Shown piece by piece: positions 45,225-57,546 of a stretch of DNA of 64,000 bases. The position numbers were made by a program, and so were the translations under genes. The stretch covers positions 188,079,117 to 188,143,116 of the forward strand of contig NC_133336.1 of the NCBI RefSeq assembly GCF_042186555.1, written 5' to 3'. The notes under the pieces were generated by a model. The model was not told the DNA's origin, did no database searches, and worked only from the letters and a program-made list of their open reading frames with translations. Source of the stretch: Aquarana catesbeiana (lineage: Eukaryota > Chordata > Amphibia > Anura > Ranidae). Within the stretch, counting starts at the first letter, position 1. Each line of letters opens with the position of its first letter.

Positions 45225-46017
45225 CTCCATCACATCAGAGACCCTCATCACATGAGAGGTTCCTCCATCACATCAGAAGCTCCCCAACACCTCATAGGTT
45301 CCTCCATCACATCAGAAGCTCCCCAACACATCAAAGGCTGCTTCATCACATCAGATGTTTCTCCATACCATCAAAAGCCCCCATCACCTCAGAGGTTCCT
45401 CCACCACATCAGCAGTCACCCATCTCATCAGCTGCCCCCCTTCATCTCAGTGCACCCAGCTTACATCAGAGGTTCCTCCATCACATCAGAAGCCCCCCAT
45501 TACCTCAGAGGTTCCTTCATCAAATTAGAGCTCCCTATCACATCACCAATCACCTATCACATCAGCGGTCACCCCTTCATATCTCAGCACTCGGCATACT
45601 TCAGAGGTTCCCCCTTCACATCAGGGGTCCCCTCATCACATCAGAAACCCCTTCATATCAGAGGCCCCCCATCATGTCAGAGGTCCCACTTCACATCAGA
45701 GGCCCCCCTGACATCAGAAGCCGCCCATTCACATGAGATGTCTTATCACATCTGAGACCCCTCTTCACACCAGAGGTCCCCCCATCAAATCAGAGCCCCC
45801 CATCACATCGGAGTTCCCCCTTTACATCAGAGCCCCCCTTTACAGGGCCCCCCAATCATGTCAGAGGTCCCCTATCACATCAGAGCCCTCCTTTACAGGG
45901 CCCCCCAATCAGACAGTCCCTCCATTATATCAATGTCCCCCCCCATCAAAAACCCCCCGAATCACAAAGTTCTCCTTTTACATCACAGAGCCCCACAATT
46001 ACACAATTCCTGCATAA
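45225..46017. repeat. Minisatellite (CACATCAGAGGTCCCCCAT type), block 1
   Basis: Diverged units of about 19-21 bp, atcacatcagaggtccccc. More degenerate than block 2. Long HIR/SHQR-rich frames across it are artefacts of the repeat. Confidence 0.92.
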
Positions 46018-46680
46018 CAAAAGTTATTGGTTGCTGAGGTGCTGGCAGCTGGGCTGCCTGCACCATAGCAGCTTTGCAGTGATCTAAGGCATCTTTATTG
46101 AGAAACACTATTTTACAGTACAGCTAGATGAATTCTGACTGGCTGCTGGAATTGGCCATTTAGTGTTTGGCCCCATTGCATTGTTGTGTTGGATAATGGC
46201 GAACGTATGACGGCAGCCGGTGTAGGTTTTGGTGGCGCGCAGTGGGCACACCTGTGTTTTGAGGCTGCGGTAACCTGTGGCCTTTCCCTCCCAGATACTG
46301 TGCTCCCCATGGCTGGGAGTTCTAATCCTTTCTGATGAACGGAAAGAAAAACACAGCTGTGGATGGGGGCTGATATGCTCCAGTGGAGAATCTCTCAGTC
46401 TGTCATGCTTCTCAAGCGCTGCTCCTTCCCTGGGCTGAAACCGAAAAATTCACAGGACGCCTCATGGAAAAAATACTTTTTAATATACTGTAGGTTGTGA
46501 TATGTTCTGCATGCAGCTGAGATTTAAAGAGAACTTGTCAGGTCTATGATTAAAACGTCAGTTCCCTGTAAAAGAAGGCTCTTACCTCTTGGGCGGCCCG
46601 GGTCTACTACTGACTCTCTACAGACCCCCCTCATAAAGGTAACCATACACTTTTCAATACGATTATACAGTCTTCTTTAG
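46018..46680. other. Unassigned spacer between minisatellite blocks
   Basis: Mixed composition, no recognisable element or reading frame. Confidence 0.5.
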
Positions 46681-47905
46681 ATGTTCCACATCACATCAGA
46701 GGTCCCCCTCATCACATCAGACTCCTCACTTCACATCAGAGGTCCAGCATCACATCAGAGCCCCAATTTACATCAGAGCCCCCCATCGCGTCAAAGGCCC
46801 CCCTATCACATCCGAGACCACCTTTACATCAGGGACACCCCATCATGTCAGAGATCCCCCATCACACCAGAGGTCTCCCTAGCATATCAGAGGCCCCCTT
46901 TACATCAAACGTCCCTCCATTACATCAGAGGTCCCCCCATTACATTGGAGTCCCCCCCTTCACATCAGAGGTTCTCCCATCATATCTGAGGTCCCCCCAT
47001 CATATCAGAGGTTATCTGATCACATCAGAGGTCCCCCATCACATCAGAGTCCCCCCATTATATTAGAGGTCCCCTCATCACATCAGGGGTCCCTCCATTA
47101 CATCAGAGGTCCCCCCATAATATTAGATTTCCCCCCTTCTCATCAGAGGTTCTCCCATCACATCATAGGTCCTCCATCATATCAGAGGTTCTCCGATCAC
47201 ATCAGAAGTCCCCCCATTACATCAAAGGTCCCCCCATCACCTTAGAGGTTCTCCCATCACATCAGAGGTCACCTCATCATATCAGAGGTCCCCCATCACA
47301 TCAGAGGTCCCTCCATCACATCAGAGGTCCCCCCATCACATTAGAGGTTCTCCCATCCCATCAGAGGTCCCCCAACACATCAGAGGTCCTCCCATTACAT
47401 CAGAGTCCCCTTTCAAATCAGAGGTCCCCCATCAAATCCAATGTGCTCCCGTCACATCAGAGGTTCTCCCATAACATTAGAGTTCTCCCTTCACATCAGA
47501 AGCCCTCCATTACATCAGCGTCTCCCCTTTATATCAGAGGTCCCCCCATCACATCAGAGGTTCTCCCATCACATTCGAGGTGCCCCCTTCACATCAGAGT
47601 TCCCCCATCATATCAATGGGTCTCCCATCACATCAGAGGTTCTCGCATCACATCAGAGGGCTCCCTTCACATCAGTAGTCCTCTATTACATCAGAGTCCC
47701 CCTTCAAATCAGAGGTCCTCAATCACATCTGAGGTGCTCCCTTCACATCAGAGGTCCCCCATCAAACCCAATGTGCTCCCGTCACATCAGAGGTTTTTCC
47801 ATCACATCTGAGGTGCTCCCTTCACATCAGAGTTCCCCCATCACATCAATGGGTCTCCCATGACATCAAAGGTTCTCCAATCACATCAGAGGTCTCCCTC
47901 CACAT
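46681..47905. repeat. Minisatellite (CACATCAGAGGTCCCCCAT type), block 2
   Basis: About 60 units of roughly 20 bp. The portion from 46893 is repeated almost exactly at 48243-49255. Confidence 0.95.
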
Positions 47906-49592
47906 CAGAAGTCGTTGCCGTTGTTAACATGCATGTTACTACGTTCTCTGATGTAACATGTGTTGGTGCAATGCAAGGTATGTTTAGGCATAAATTGTTC
48001 TAAATAGGTGCCCTAACACCATTGCAGCACAGCTCTGCGGTGAATGCACCATTTTTTTGCCCGTGCACCACAGTGCCTATGGGTGTATTGCCGCTCGTTG
48101 TGCTGCGCATCCATTACCAGGTGCCTTGGGGTGCGTGTTGACGTAACAATATATTTCTGAACAGGCCTCAGAAAAGATGTACTTTGCCCATTCAGGAAGA
48201 CTGACCGGTCCAGTTTAGAGGAGGGGAGCCAAGGAGCACCTAGCCCCCTTTACATCAAACGTCCCTCCATTACATCAGAGGTCCCCCCATTACATTGGAG
48301 TCCCCCCCTTCACATCAGAGGTTCTCCCATCATATCTGAGGTCCCCCCATCATATCAGGGGTTATCTGATCACATCAGAGGTCCCCCATCACATCAGAGT
48401 CCCCCCATTATATTAGAGGTCCCCTCATCACATCAGGGGTCCCTCCATTACATCAGAGGTCCCCCCATAATATTAGATTTCCCCCCTTCTCATCAGAGGT
48501 TCTCCCATCACATCATAGGTCCTCCATCATATCAGAGGTTCTCCGATCACATCAGAAGTCCCCCCATTACATCAAAGGTCCCCCCATCACCTTAGAGGTT
48601 CTCCCATCACATCAGAGGTCACCTCATCATATCAGAGGTCCCCCATCACATCAGAGGTCCCTCCATCACATCAGAGGTCCCCCCATCACATTAGAGGTTC
48701 TCCCATCCCATCAGAGGTCCCCCAACACATCAGAGGTCCTCCCATTACATCAGAGTCCCCTTTCAAATCAGAGGTCCCCCATCAAATCCAATGTGCTCCC
48801 GTCACATCAGAGGTTCTCCCATAACATTAGAGTTCTCCCTTCACATCAGAAGCCCTCCATTACATCAGCGTCTCCCCTTTATATCAGAGGTCCCCCCATC
48901 ACATCAGAGGTTCTCCCATCACATTCGAGGTGCCCCCTTCACATCAGAGTTCCCCCATCATATCAATGGGTCTCCCATCACATCAGAGGTTCTCGCATCA
49001 CATCAGAGGGCTCCCTTCACATCAGTAGTCCTCTATTACATCAGAGTCCCCCTTCAAATCAGAGGTCCTCAATCACATCTGAGGTGCTCCCTTCACATCA
49101 GAGGTCCCCCCATCAAACCCAATGTGCTCCCGTCACATCAGAGGTTTTTCCATCACATCTGAGGTGCTCCCTTCACATCAGAGTTCCCCCATCACATCAA
49201 TGGGTCTCCCATGACATCAGAGGTTCTCCAATCACATCAGAGGTCTCCCTCCACATCAGAAGTCGTTGCCGTTGTTAACATGCATGTTACTACGTTCTCT
49301 GATGTAACATGTGTTGGTGCAATGCAAGGTATGTTTAGGCATAAATTGTTCTAAATAGGTGCCCTAACACCATTGCAGCACAGCTCTGCGGTGAATGCAC
49401 CATTTTTTTTGCCCGTGCACCACAGTGCCTATGGGTGCATTGCCGCTCGTTGTGCTGCGCATCCATTACCAGGTGCCTTGGGGTGCGTGTTGACGTAACA
49501 ATATATTTCTGAACAGGCCTCAGCAAAGATGTACTTTGCCCATTCAGGAAGACTGACCGGTCCAGTTTAGAGGAGGGGAGCCAAGGAGCACC
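46893..49592. repeat. Tandem duplication of 1,350 bp, nearly identical
   Basis: Copy 1 (46893-48242) and copy 2 (48243-49592) align at a constant offset of 1,350 until single-base indels. I counted about seven differences (for example cagaggttatc/caggggttatc, gggtgtattg/gggtgcattg, cagaaaag/cagcaaag and one base in a T run). Each copy contains about 1 kb of minisatellite plus 330 bp of non-repeat sequence ending gagcacctagcc. Confidence 0.95.
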
Positions 49593-50438
49593 TAGCCATG
49601 TGACTCGTACAGGGCCCTGAAATAAAGAGGGCTGCAATTGATGCGTTCAATTGATACATTTGGATGAATTGAATGTATATGCTTCAAAGCAATTAGTATT
49701 CTTTGCCTTTATGATGAAAATTATTGAGACAGGGGCCCCTTAATGGTTGCAGTATGGGGGGGCCCTCATCATGTATACAGCTACAGCTACAGCTCTGCCA
49801 AAGCCCAATCATAAGACCTGTGGGCAGGCCCTTAGCCTAGTGTAAGCTCTCCTCTAAAGTGGGGTCAATCCTCCATTGGGGACACACAGTGACTCCTCCT
49901 CACTTTCTAGAGATCACCTCTTATGTCCTGTTGTGTCCCTGGGACAGGAAGTGAAGGGAAATCTTCCTAACACAATAAATTTCAAATAAAAAAATGGAGC
50001 TGCGCTAACAATACTGAATAAGTGAAATAATAAAAACACTTAAAAAGCATATCAATCCATAATATAGTCCAATAAAAATATATAAGTATAAAATATCTTG
50101 ATAGTTGAATTAAGTGAAGAAATCTCAAATGACACCACAACGGACATGTGCACCTCCACCACACAGAGTGCGAGTTTACCAGAAGGCAAGCAATATAAGC
50201 TTGTGGCTATCAACCCAGTAAGTGCCTTTATCCTGGAAGTATGAAAATGCCAGCTCACAGGAGAGTGCTTGAATGTTGCAAACAGGATATAAGCCAGAAC
50301 CCGGTAACCTCCATCCTCCATTGTTCATAAGCATACATCAGATCCGCATACCCAGAAATAAAAAAGGCTCTCCATAGTGTAAATCAGGTAAAGCACTGAT
50401 ATTTTAATAAAGAATTGCACTTACATAGAAAGCTTAAA
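49593..50438. other. No gene; repeat-like
   Basis: 49840-49980 (gggacaggaagtgaagggaa, atcttcctaac) is similar to 44880-44920. The rest is AT-rich and unassigned. Confidence 0.45.
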
Positions 50439-50583
50439 ATTATTATTATTATTATTATACAGGATTTATATAGCGCCAACAGTTTACGTAGCGCTTTACA
50501 ACTTGAGGGTAGATAGTACAAATAAAATACACTTTGATACAGTAGGAATCAGAGGGCCCTGCTCCTTAGAGCTTACAATCTAA
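50439..50583 (+). mobile_element. LINE/SINE-tail-like repeat with (ATT)n
   Basis: (TTA)n, acaggatttatatagcgcca, ttacgtagcgctttacaact, ctccttagagcttacaatct. The opposite-strand counterpart is at 51940-52010 (gtaaagcgctgtgcaaactg, ttggcgctataaa). Confidence 0.65.
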
Positions 50584-51062
50584 GAGGGAAGGTCAAAAGA
50601 TACAAGAGGTAATAACTGTGGGTGATGTGCTGATTGAGAAGATAAATGTACAGTTGTTAGGTGGGGGCCAGTAAAATGAAGAATTGATTAAAAAATCCGG
50701 CCGGCTCAGGAACACCCGTCCTCTCGGGACTGATACACGATGATGTCAGCATGTCACTTCTCCCGACGTACGTTTCGTCACAATCTGATGTTGTCCAGGG
50801 GCAAAATAAATAACCATTTGCTTTTAAAATACTTTTGGACCCCTTTCACACTGGGGCGGTGCAGGCATTAGCGGTAAAGCGGCACTCGTTTTAGCACCGC
50901 TTTACCGCTGTTATAGCGGTAAATATATGGCGCTTTTAACCCCCAGAAAGGGTTAAAAAGGGGTTAAAAGCGTCCGCTTAGCGCTGCTTTCAAATCGCAT
51001 TTAAGGCATCCCAGAACAACCGCTTTAACGCGGCCCCGGGGTAGGCTCTTTATCACGTGACT
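50584..51062. repeat. Frog repeat pieces, including a TTTCACACTGGGGCGGT MITE
   Basis: 50744-50810 has gtacgtttcgtcacaatctg, and 50836-51040 begins cctttcacactggggcggtg with GCGGTAAAGCGG/CCGCTTTACCGC palindromes. No gene. Confidence 0.5.
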
Positions 51063-51831
51063 AGCCGTGTCCAATCAGGACCACCACACTGGACCACAAG
51101 GTATGCCACCCTAGACCACCATGGAAATGCCAATCAGTGCCCAGGCAGCTGCCAATAAGTGCCCATCCCCAATGCCTGCCAGTGCCAGTGCCATCAGTGA
51201 TGCCTATCAATGCCATCTATCAGTGCCGCATATCAGTGCCCATCAGTGCCACATATCAGTGCCCAGCAGTGCCCAGCCACCAATAAGTACCCATCAGTGC
51301 AGCCTTTCAGTGCCCATCAGTGTTGCCTATCAGTGCACATCAGTGCCCACCAGTGCCACCCATGAGTGCCCATCAGTGCCGCTTATCAATGCCCATCATT
51401 GCTGCATATCAGTGCCACCCATCAGTGCCGCCTACCAGTGCCCATCAGTGCTCAACGTCAGTGCCCGTCAGTGCCCGTCAGTGCCCATCAGTGCCACCTC
51501 ATTGGTGCCACGTCATCGGTGCCACCTTATCAGTGCCCGTCAGTGCCGCCTTATCAGTGAAGGAGAAAACTTATTACTTATTTACAAAATTTTATAACAG
51601 AAAAAACATAAACAAAAATAAACAAAACATTTTTTGTTTAGCAAAAAATAAAAACATAAAGGTGAACAAATGACCGCCAAAGAAAGCTCTATTTGTGGGA
51701 ACAAAATGATAAAAATTCTGTTTGGGTACAGTGTAGCATGACCACGCAATTGTCATTTAAACAGCAACAGCACTGAAAGCTGAAAATTGGCCTGGGCAGG
51801 AAGGAGGTATAAGTGCCTGGTATTGAGATGG
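51063..51831 (+). mobile_element. Frog TTAA-type repeat with internal minisatellite (plus)
   Basis: The right edge, gtgcctggtattgagatgg followed by TTAA at 51832-51835, fits the end of a ranid TTAA element that I recall. The interior holds the minisatellite at 51121-51560 and an AT-rich segment. The left end is not defined. Confidence 0.55.
51121..51560. repeat. Minisatellite (CAGTGCCCATCAGTGCC)
   Basis: Diverged units of 10-22 bp, catcagtgccgcctatcagt and cccatcagtgcc. The complement of the array at 56560-57546. Confidence 0.93.
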
Positions 51832-51835
51832 TTAA

Positions 51836-53185
51836 TGGCAAAAAGTAAAAAATAGTGTTGGTTTTTGTTTTTTTTTTAAATTGTCGGTCTTTTTTTATTT
51901 ATAGCGCAAAAAATTGAATTGTTTTGTAACTCTACTCTCTGCCCTACTGTTGTAAAGCGCTGTGCAAACTGTTGGCGCTATAAAAATTCTGTATAATAAT
52001 AATTTTTAAAAAAAGCAAACTGCATAGGTGTGAACCAGGTGGATTTAGACGGGCGTCTATATCACCCTTTCTTCTGAAGCCCGATCTGAGTTCAGATCGC
52101 ACTTCAGAGGCTACTGACAGGCAGTAAGGAAGTGAGGTGACACCTCCTCCCTGCCTGTTTTAACCCCATTTTCGAGGTGCCTTCCCATTTACTTCAGCAT
52201 GTAGCATTCGGCGGGCTTGCCACCTGATGATCGCTACATGTCAGGAAACCGTTTGCCACCGCGCCCGCAGCTTGTAAACATTGCCCTGCCTATTGCAGCT
52301 TAAGGGGGGCGGCAACAATGTGGCTCAACTGCCCATTTTTACTGCCCCCCCCCCTCAACTGCACGCCTAAGTGTAACAGGATCATGCAATGAGATCTTGC
52401 CATTATTGCCCAGAAGCACTGTGAAAGGCCTGCTGAATGTACTATAAACCCTGGCCTATTTTTTTAATATTCAGCCCCATATTGCTGTGTTTGTTGCGGC
52501 GTGCTGGATTCTCAAGTACCCCCATTATTAAAAGGCAGGGGGGGGTAATCTGGCACCTGAGCGCCGCACTTCCTGGGCCGAATGATGAACGTTGAGCTTC
52601 TCTATTTGCCTTATAAATCACCAGCAAAAAGCCTGAAGGATCTCTGACCCCCAGAGCCGGATCTCGCTCCAAATCAAGGCAATGAATTTTACCTAAAAGG
52701 GATCCAGAACAAATTTATGTGACTGGTTGGGGCCCTTGGCCTGAAGAATGGGACTTTCCAGCCAGAGATTTTATGAGCAATTAGAAGAAGCGGCTTATTT
52801 ACGGTCCCCTTTGACCAACCGCAAAGGCTTTAAAAGGGTCCCAGAGACGACTACGTCTGGGATCAGCTGCCCAGACTTTGCTCTTCTGATCTGTGGACCT
52901 TTCCTGGATGTGTCATCCAAGATTTGCTTACTGAAAAAAAAAAAAAAAATCCCACACAGCTATTCAACATCCCCCCCACCACCACCACCGCCCCACCCCA
53001 CGCCTACAGAAAAATCCTTCCTGATTGTGAGCATAAGAAACCGATTTCCTTTCCCGGAGATACTCATAGAAAGGAGGACTCCGCTCATAAGAGGGGGTCT
53101 GATGGCCAACCATACGCTATACAACCTACTTTAGATCCACCATCAACTGCAAGGGCCTACCTGATTGCATACATTGTTACATAGT
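51836..53185. other. Repeat tail, then low-copy stretch
   Basis: 51895-52010 holds the minus-strand LINE/SINE tail; 52020-52380 looks like a frog repeat. 52420-52920 is low-copy within the window. A frame at 52748-53134 ends in K and P/T runs and lacks a recognisable domain. Unassigned. Confidence 0.4.
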
Positions 53186-53385
53186 ATGATGAAAAACTGA
53201 TGTGCCAGTGGCTACTCCAAAAAATTGCCCCACGACAATAGGGGCTACTCCCCCCCCTCCCCCCCCCCCCTTTTCCCTTCCCTGTTTGTTCCATTTACAG
53301 ACTATATAGACCCACATGCGCATATATTCTCTCTATATATATTTCTATATATATAAATATATATTTTTTTAATTATTTCAGTTAA

Positions 53386-53879
53386 AGTGGAGTTCCACCC
53401 ACTTTTACAACTCTTCAGCATCCCTCACCAAAATGTGCACTGTAAACAATTTGGATATTTTTACATTTATTTTCTCAGCACCTACTGTATATCTGCTGTA
53501 ATCATTTTTCACTTCCTCCTCCCTGGCCGTGGCCCATTGCATCATTTCCTGTTTGCAATGCCTTCTGGGAAGGGGCGGCAACTTCCTCTGACACTGCCGT
53601 TGCTATGGAAACCTGACCTGAAACCAATTACACTGCTTGTGCTGCACTGAGCATGTGCGAGATCTGCAAGGATGAGATCCAGGAAGAAATACAGTCTGGC
53701 TTCAGATGCCCACACTTAAGATGGCCACGGCCTGCTGTAAGTTTATAAAATAACAAACTACTGCTATAAACTAACAAAACAGACCTTAGTTTACAGACTA
53801 ACTTTACTAGAATACATTAAGCTTGTGTATTATAGGGGTATTTTTATTTTAAACGTATCATTTCGGCCGGAACACCACT
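53386..53879. mobile_element. TTAA-associated MITE
   Basis: 494 bp, ends AGTGGAGTTCC and GGAACACCACT, flanked by TTAA (53382-53385 and 53880-53883). The target and ends fit piggyBac- or Kolobok-like elements. Non-coding. Confidence 0.75.
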
Positions 53880-54141
53880 TTAATGTACCTTTTAGTGCTT
53901 CCCGTGTTCGCCACTGGGGGGATTACTCGTTCAGGGTGCCTCTAACTGTGCCGTCTGGTACCCTTTCTTGGGTTCCCATTGGTAAGCCATGCCTGATTAC
54001 AACACTCCAAAATGATCTGATTACTTGTATTTCTGTAAATTGTATTCTTTGTTTTCCTACTATTTGTGATTATATAACTATAAGATTGTATTTTTCTATA
54101 AATGTTTATGGTCAGCTCCTCCTGAAGAAGCGACCCCCTAT

Positions 54142-55655
54142 CAGGGCTGGTGCAAGGATTTTTGACACCCTAGGCGAAACCTCATTTTGCCGCCCTCCCT
54201 TGGCTCCACCCCTGACTCCACTCCCTTTTACCTGCCCATGTAAACCCCACCTTTTTAATGAAGCGCCCATCAAATGCAGCCCACCAGAGCTCTTCAATGC
54301 AGCCTCACCAGAGCTCATCAATGCAGCCTCACCAGCACCCATCAATGCAGCCTCACCAGAGCTCATCAATGCAGCCTCACCAGCACCCATCAATGCAGCC
54401 TCACCAGAGCTCATCAATGCAGCCTCACCAGCACCCATCAATGCAGCCTCACCAGCGTCCATTGAATGCAGTCCACCAGCACCCATCAAATGCAGCCTCA
54501 CCAGAGCCCATCAATGCAGTCCACTAGCGCCCATCAATGCAGCCTCACAAGAGCCCATCAATGCAGCTCACCAGCACCCATCAAATGCAGCCTCTCCAGA
54601 GCCCATCAAATGCATCCTCACCAGAGCCCATCAATGTAGCCTACCAGCGCCCATCAATGCAGCCCACCAGCACCCATCAAATGCAGCCTCACCAGAGCTC
54701 ATCAATACAGCCTCACCAGCACCCATCAATGCAGCCTCACCAGCGTCCGTTGAATGCAGCCTCATCAGCACCCACCAATGCAGCCTCACCAGAGCTCATC
54801 AATGCAGCCTCACCAGCACCCATCAATGCAGCCTCACCAGTGTCCATTGAATGCAGCCCACCAGCACCCATCAAATGCAGCCTTACCAGAGCCCATCAAA
54901 TGCAGCCTCACCAGAGCCCATCAATGCAGCCCACTAGCGCCCATCAATGCAGCCTCACAAGAGCCCATCAATGCAGCCCACCAGAGCCCATCAAATGCAG
55001 CCTCACCAGAGCCCATCAAATGCAGCCTCACCAGAGCCCATCAATGCAGCCTACCAGCGCCCATAAATGCAGCCCACCAGCACCCATCAAATGCAGCCTC
55101 ACCAGAGCCCATCAATGCAGCCTACCAGCGCCCATCAATGCAGCCTCAACAGCACCCATCAATGCAGCCTCACCAGCACCCAACAATGCAGCCTCACCAG
55201 AGCCCATCAATGCAGCCTCACCAGCACCCATCAATGCAGCCTACCAGCGTTCATCAATGCAGCCTCACCAGCACCCAGCAATGCAGCCTCACCAGAGCCC
55301 ATCAATGCAGCCTCACCAGCACCCATCAATGCAGCCTCACCAGCGCCCAATAAATGCAGCCTCAGCAGCCTCTATCAAATGCAATCTACCAGTGCCCATC
55401 AATGCAGCCTACCAGTGCCCATCAATGAATGTTTGCTTGTTTCCATTCATTTAAGAATCGGGACACAGACACAGTCCTCCGCCGCCGCTGTGCCTCTGAC
55501 ACTATGTGCGAACGGCGCGGCGTCTGCCTGCTGATGCTGAGACTTAGTTGCTTGCTGCAGAGAGAAGAGAGTAGGAACACCAGTGGCCGGGGCGCCTTAG
55601 GCAGCAGGGCGCTCTAGGCGGTTGCCTAGTTTGCCTAGTGGTAGCACCGGCCCTG
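54142..55655 (+). mobile_element. hAT non-autonomous element enlarged by a minisatellite
   Basis: Ends CAGGGCTGGTGCAAGGATTT and GTGGTAGCACCGGCCCTG. Flanks CCCCCTAT (54134-54141) and CCCCCTGT (55656-55663) are 8-bp duplications with one difference. The flanking host reads continuously across the insertion (gaagaagcgaccccct / gtcgcaaaacctgtagagga). About 1.15 kb of the 1.51 kb is minisatellite. Confidence 0.9.
54260..55430. repeat. Minisatellite, 24-bp unit (CAGCCTCACCAGCACCCATC)
   Basis: Roughly 48 units, cagcctcaccagcacccatc + aatg with variants (gagctc, gcgccc, cccacc). The unit is eight codons and stop-free in several frames, giving open frames of up to 341 codons (53825-54850) and 305 codons (54537-55454). 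These look like artefacts. Confidence 0.95.
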
Positions 55656-56010
55656 CCCCCTGTCGCAAAACCTGTAGAGGATCACGTTTGGACCTACATC
55701 TTTTCTCCCCATGTACCTGTGGGGTTTACCTGTTCCTTGTTTGTATCACTTGTAACCATATGCAATAACCATTTTATATATGGTTGTATCCAATGTCCTT
55801 AATTTTTGTCCTTTTTCAATAAATTAATACTTTTATAATTACTCCGTCTAAATCCTTGGGTACCGAGATAGTCCACAACAATTTTTGTTGTTGTGAGGCA
55901 ATTTTTTGGAGTAGCCCGTGACACGCCCATTTTTCATCATTCCAAGTTCAAGGATGCTGGTACCCGCCCCTATTCCTGTTTATTTTTTTTAGATTGAGGC
56001 ACTACCTTAT

Positions 56011-56070
56011 AGTTACATAGTAGGTGAGGTTGAAAAAAGACACAATTCCATCAAGTCCAACCTATACAGA
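56011..56070 (+). mobile_element. Short interspersed repeat (ttacatag type), copy 2
   Basis: agttacatagtaggtgaggt, tgaaaaaagacacaattcca and tcaagtccaacctata match 6217-6300. Confidence 0.6.
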
Positions 56071-56559
56071 TTGATAGATTAGGTTGGTCCTTATATTTAC
56101 ATTTGTCTTGGTAAATCGAATGGTGGTCATACGCACTTCAATAAATGATCGACTTCTTACCTTATCGATCTCTTCCGATCAGAAAAATTGGTCTATAGTC
56201 GACAACCCATTTGACTGATACCACCCCGCACAGGGAAGTGGAGTTTGACCAAGAGTTAAGATATGACCGTAGCTTACAATTATCGATCGTATCTCTGTTC
56301 CCTCCATGTAATCGCGTAATTTGATCAATCGTAATACGGGACCACAATTTCTGTGTTCCGGGTGAGTTTTTAAAGCGTTCCAGGTGCACTTTGGTTGATT
56401 TTTTTTTTTTTGCTTTTTGAAGCGTTCCTGTGTTTTTCCTCCTTATTTTTTTTCTAAACAAATGAAAAAAAGACCAAAAATTAAAAAAAAACAATTCTTA
56501 GTTTCTGCTATTTGGTTTGGTATTTTGCAAACAGGTAATTTTTTTCCTTCACTGATGTG
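56071..56559. other. Low-copy stretch, no gene recognised
   Basis: Has several ATCGAT-like sites (tatcgatc near 56162 and 56281) and poly-T/poly-A runs at 56400-56500. No reading frame of interest. Confidence 0.45.
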
Positions 56560-57546
56560 CGTTGTTGAGGCTGCACTGATGAGCACTGATAAGCTGCACT
56601 AATGGGCATTGATAGGCTGCACTGATGGGCACTGATAAGCTGCACTAATGGGCATCGATAGGCTGCACTGATGGGCACTGATAAGCTGCACTAATGGGCA
56701 TTGATAGGCTGCACTGATGGGCACTGATAAGCTGCACTAATGGGCATTGATAGGCTGCACTGATGGGCACTGATAGGTGAAACTGATGAGGCTGCACTGA
56801 TATGCGGCACTGATGGGCACTAATGAGGCAACATTGGTGGGCACAGATGAGGGTGCACTGAAAGCGACACTGATGGGCACTAATAGGCAGCACTGATGGG
56901 CAATGTTAGGTGGCACAGATTTACAGAACTGATGGCCACTGATTGGCAGCACTAAATGGCACTGATTGGTGGCACTGATAGGCAGCACTGATGAACACTG
57001 ATAGGTGGCACTGATAGCCAGCATGGATAGACATTGATAGGTGGCACTGATAGACACTGATTGGCAGCATTGATGGGCAATGATTTGCTGCATGGATGAG
57101 CACTGACTGGCAACACTGATGGGCACTGATAGGCAGCACTGATGAACAATGATAGGTGGCGCTGATAGGCAGCACTGATAGGTGGCACTGATGGACACTG
57201 ATTGGCAGCACTGATGGGCAATGATTGGCTGCATGGATAAGCACTGACTGGCAACACTGATGGGCACTGATAGGCAGCACTGATGAACACTGATAGGTGG
57301 CACTGATAGGCAGCACTGATGGACACTGATAGGTGGCACTGATGGGCACTGATAAGCAACACTGATGGACACTGATAGGCAGCACTGATGGACACTGATA
57401 GGTGGCACTGATGGGCACTGATAGGCAACACTGATGGGCACTGATAGGCAACACTGATGGGCACTGATAGGCAGCACTGATGGACACTGATATGTGGCAC
57501 TGATGGGCACTGATAGGCAACACTGATGCGACTGTTGGGGCTGCAC
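56560..57546. repeat. Minisatellite (GGGCACTGATAGGCAGCACTGAT)
   Basis: About 45 units of 19-23 bp. At 56570-56770 the units form a cleaner 41-bp higher-order pattern (gctgcactaatgggcattga, taggctgcactgatgggcac). Minus-strand frames rich in S, C, Q, I and P (56737-57546 and others) are artefacts. Confidence 0.95.

Larger units (their letters stand above)
53186..55940. mobile_element. Composite element with nested TTAA and hAT insertions
   Basis: A diverged inverted pair bounds the region: left 53186-53238 (atgatgaaaaactgatgtgc, ggctactccaaaaaattgcc) and right 55885-55940 (ggcaattttttggagtagcc, atttttcatcat). Inside are a TTAA MITE (53386-53879) and a minisatellite-bearing hAT element (54142-55655). 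The remaining host sequence is about 750 bp. No clear target duplication at the outer ends. Confidence 0.7.

Noticed and set aside
45042..45755. 237-codon frame and similar frames at 47441-49278
   Set aside because: Driven by the cacatcagaggtccccc minisatellite.
52748..53134. 128-codon frame starting MGLSSQRFYEQLEEAAYLRS
   Set aside because: The first half looks protein-like, but it runs into poly-K and a C/A repeat and no homologous domain is recognised; unsupported without transcripts.
53825..55534. Open frames of 341, 305, 199 and 155 codons rich in N, A, S, P, H and Q
   Set aside because: They follow a 24-bp minisatellite inside a non-autonomous hAT element and overlap in different frames.
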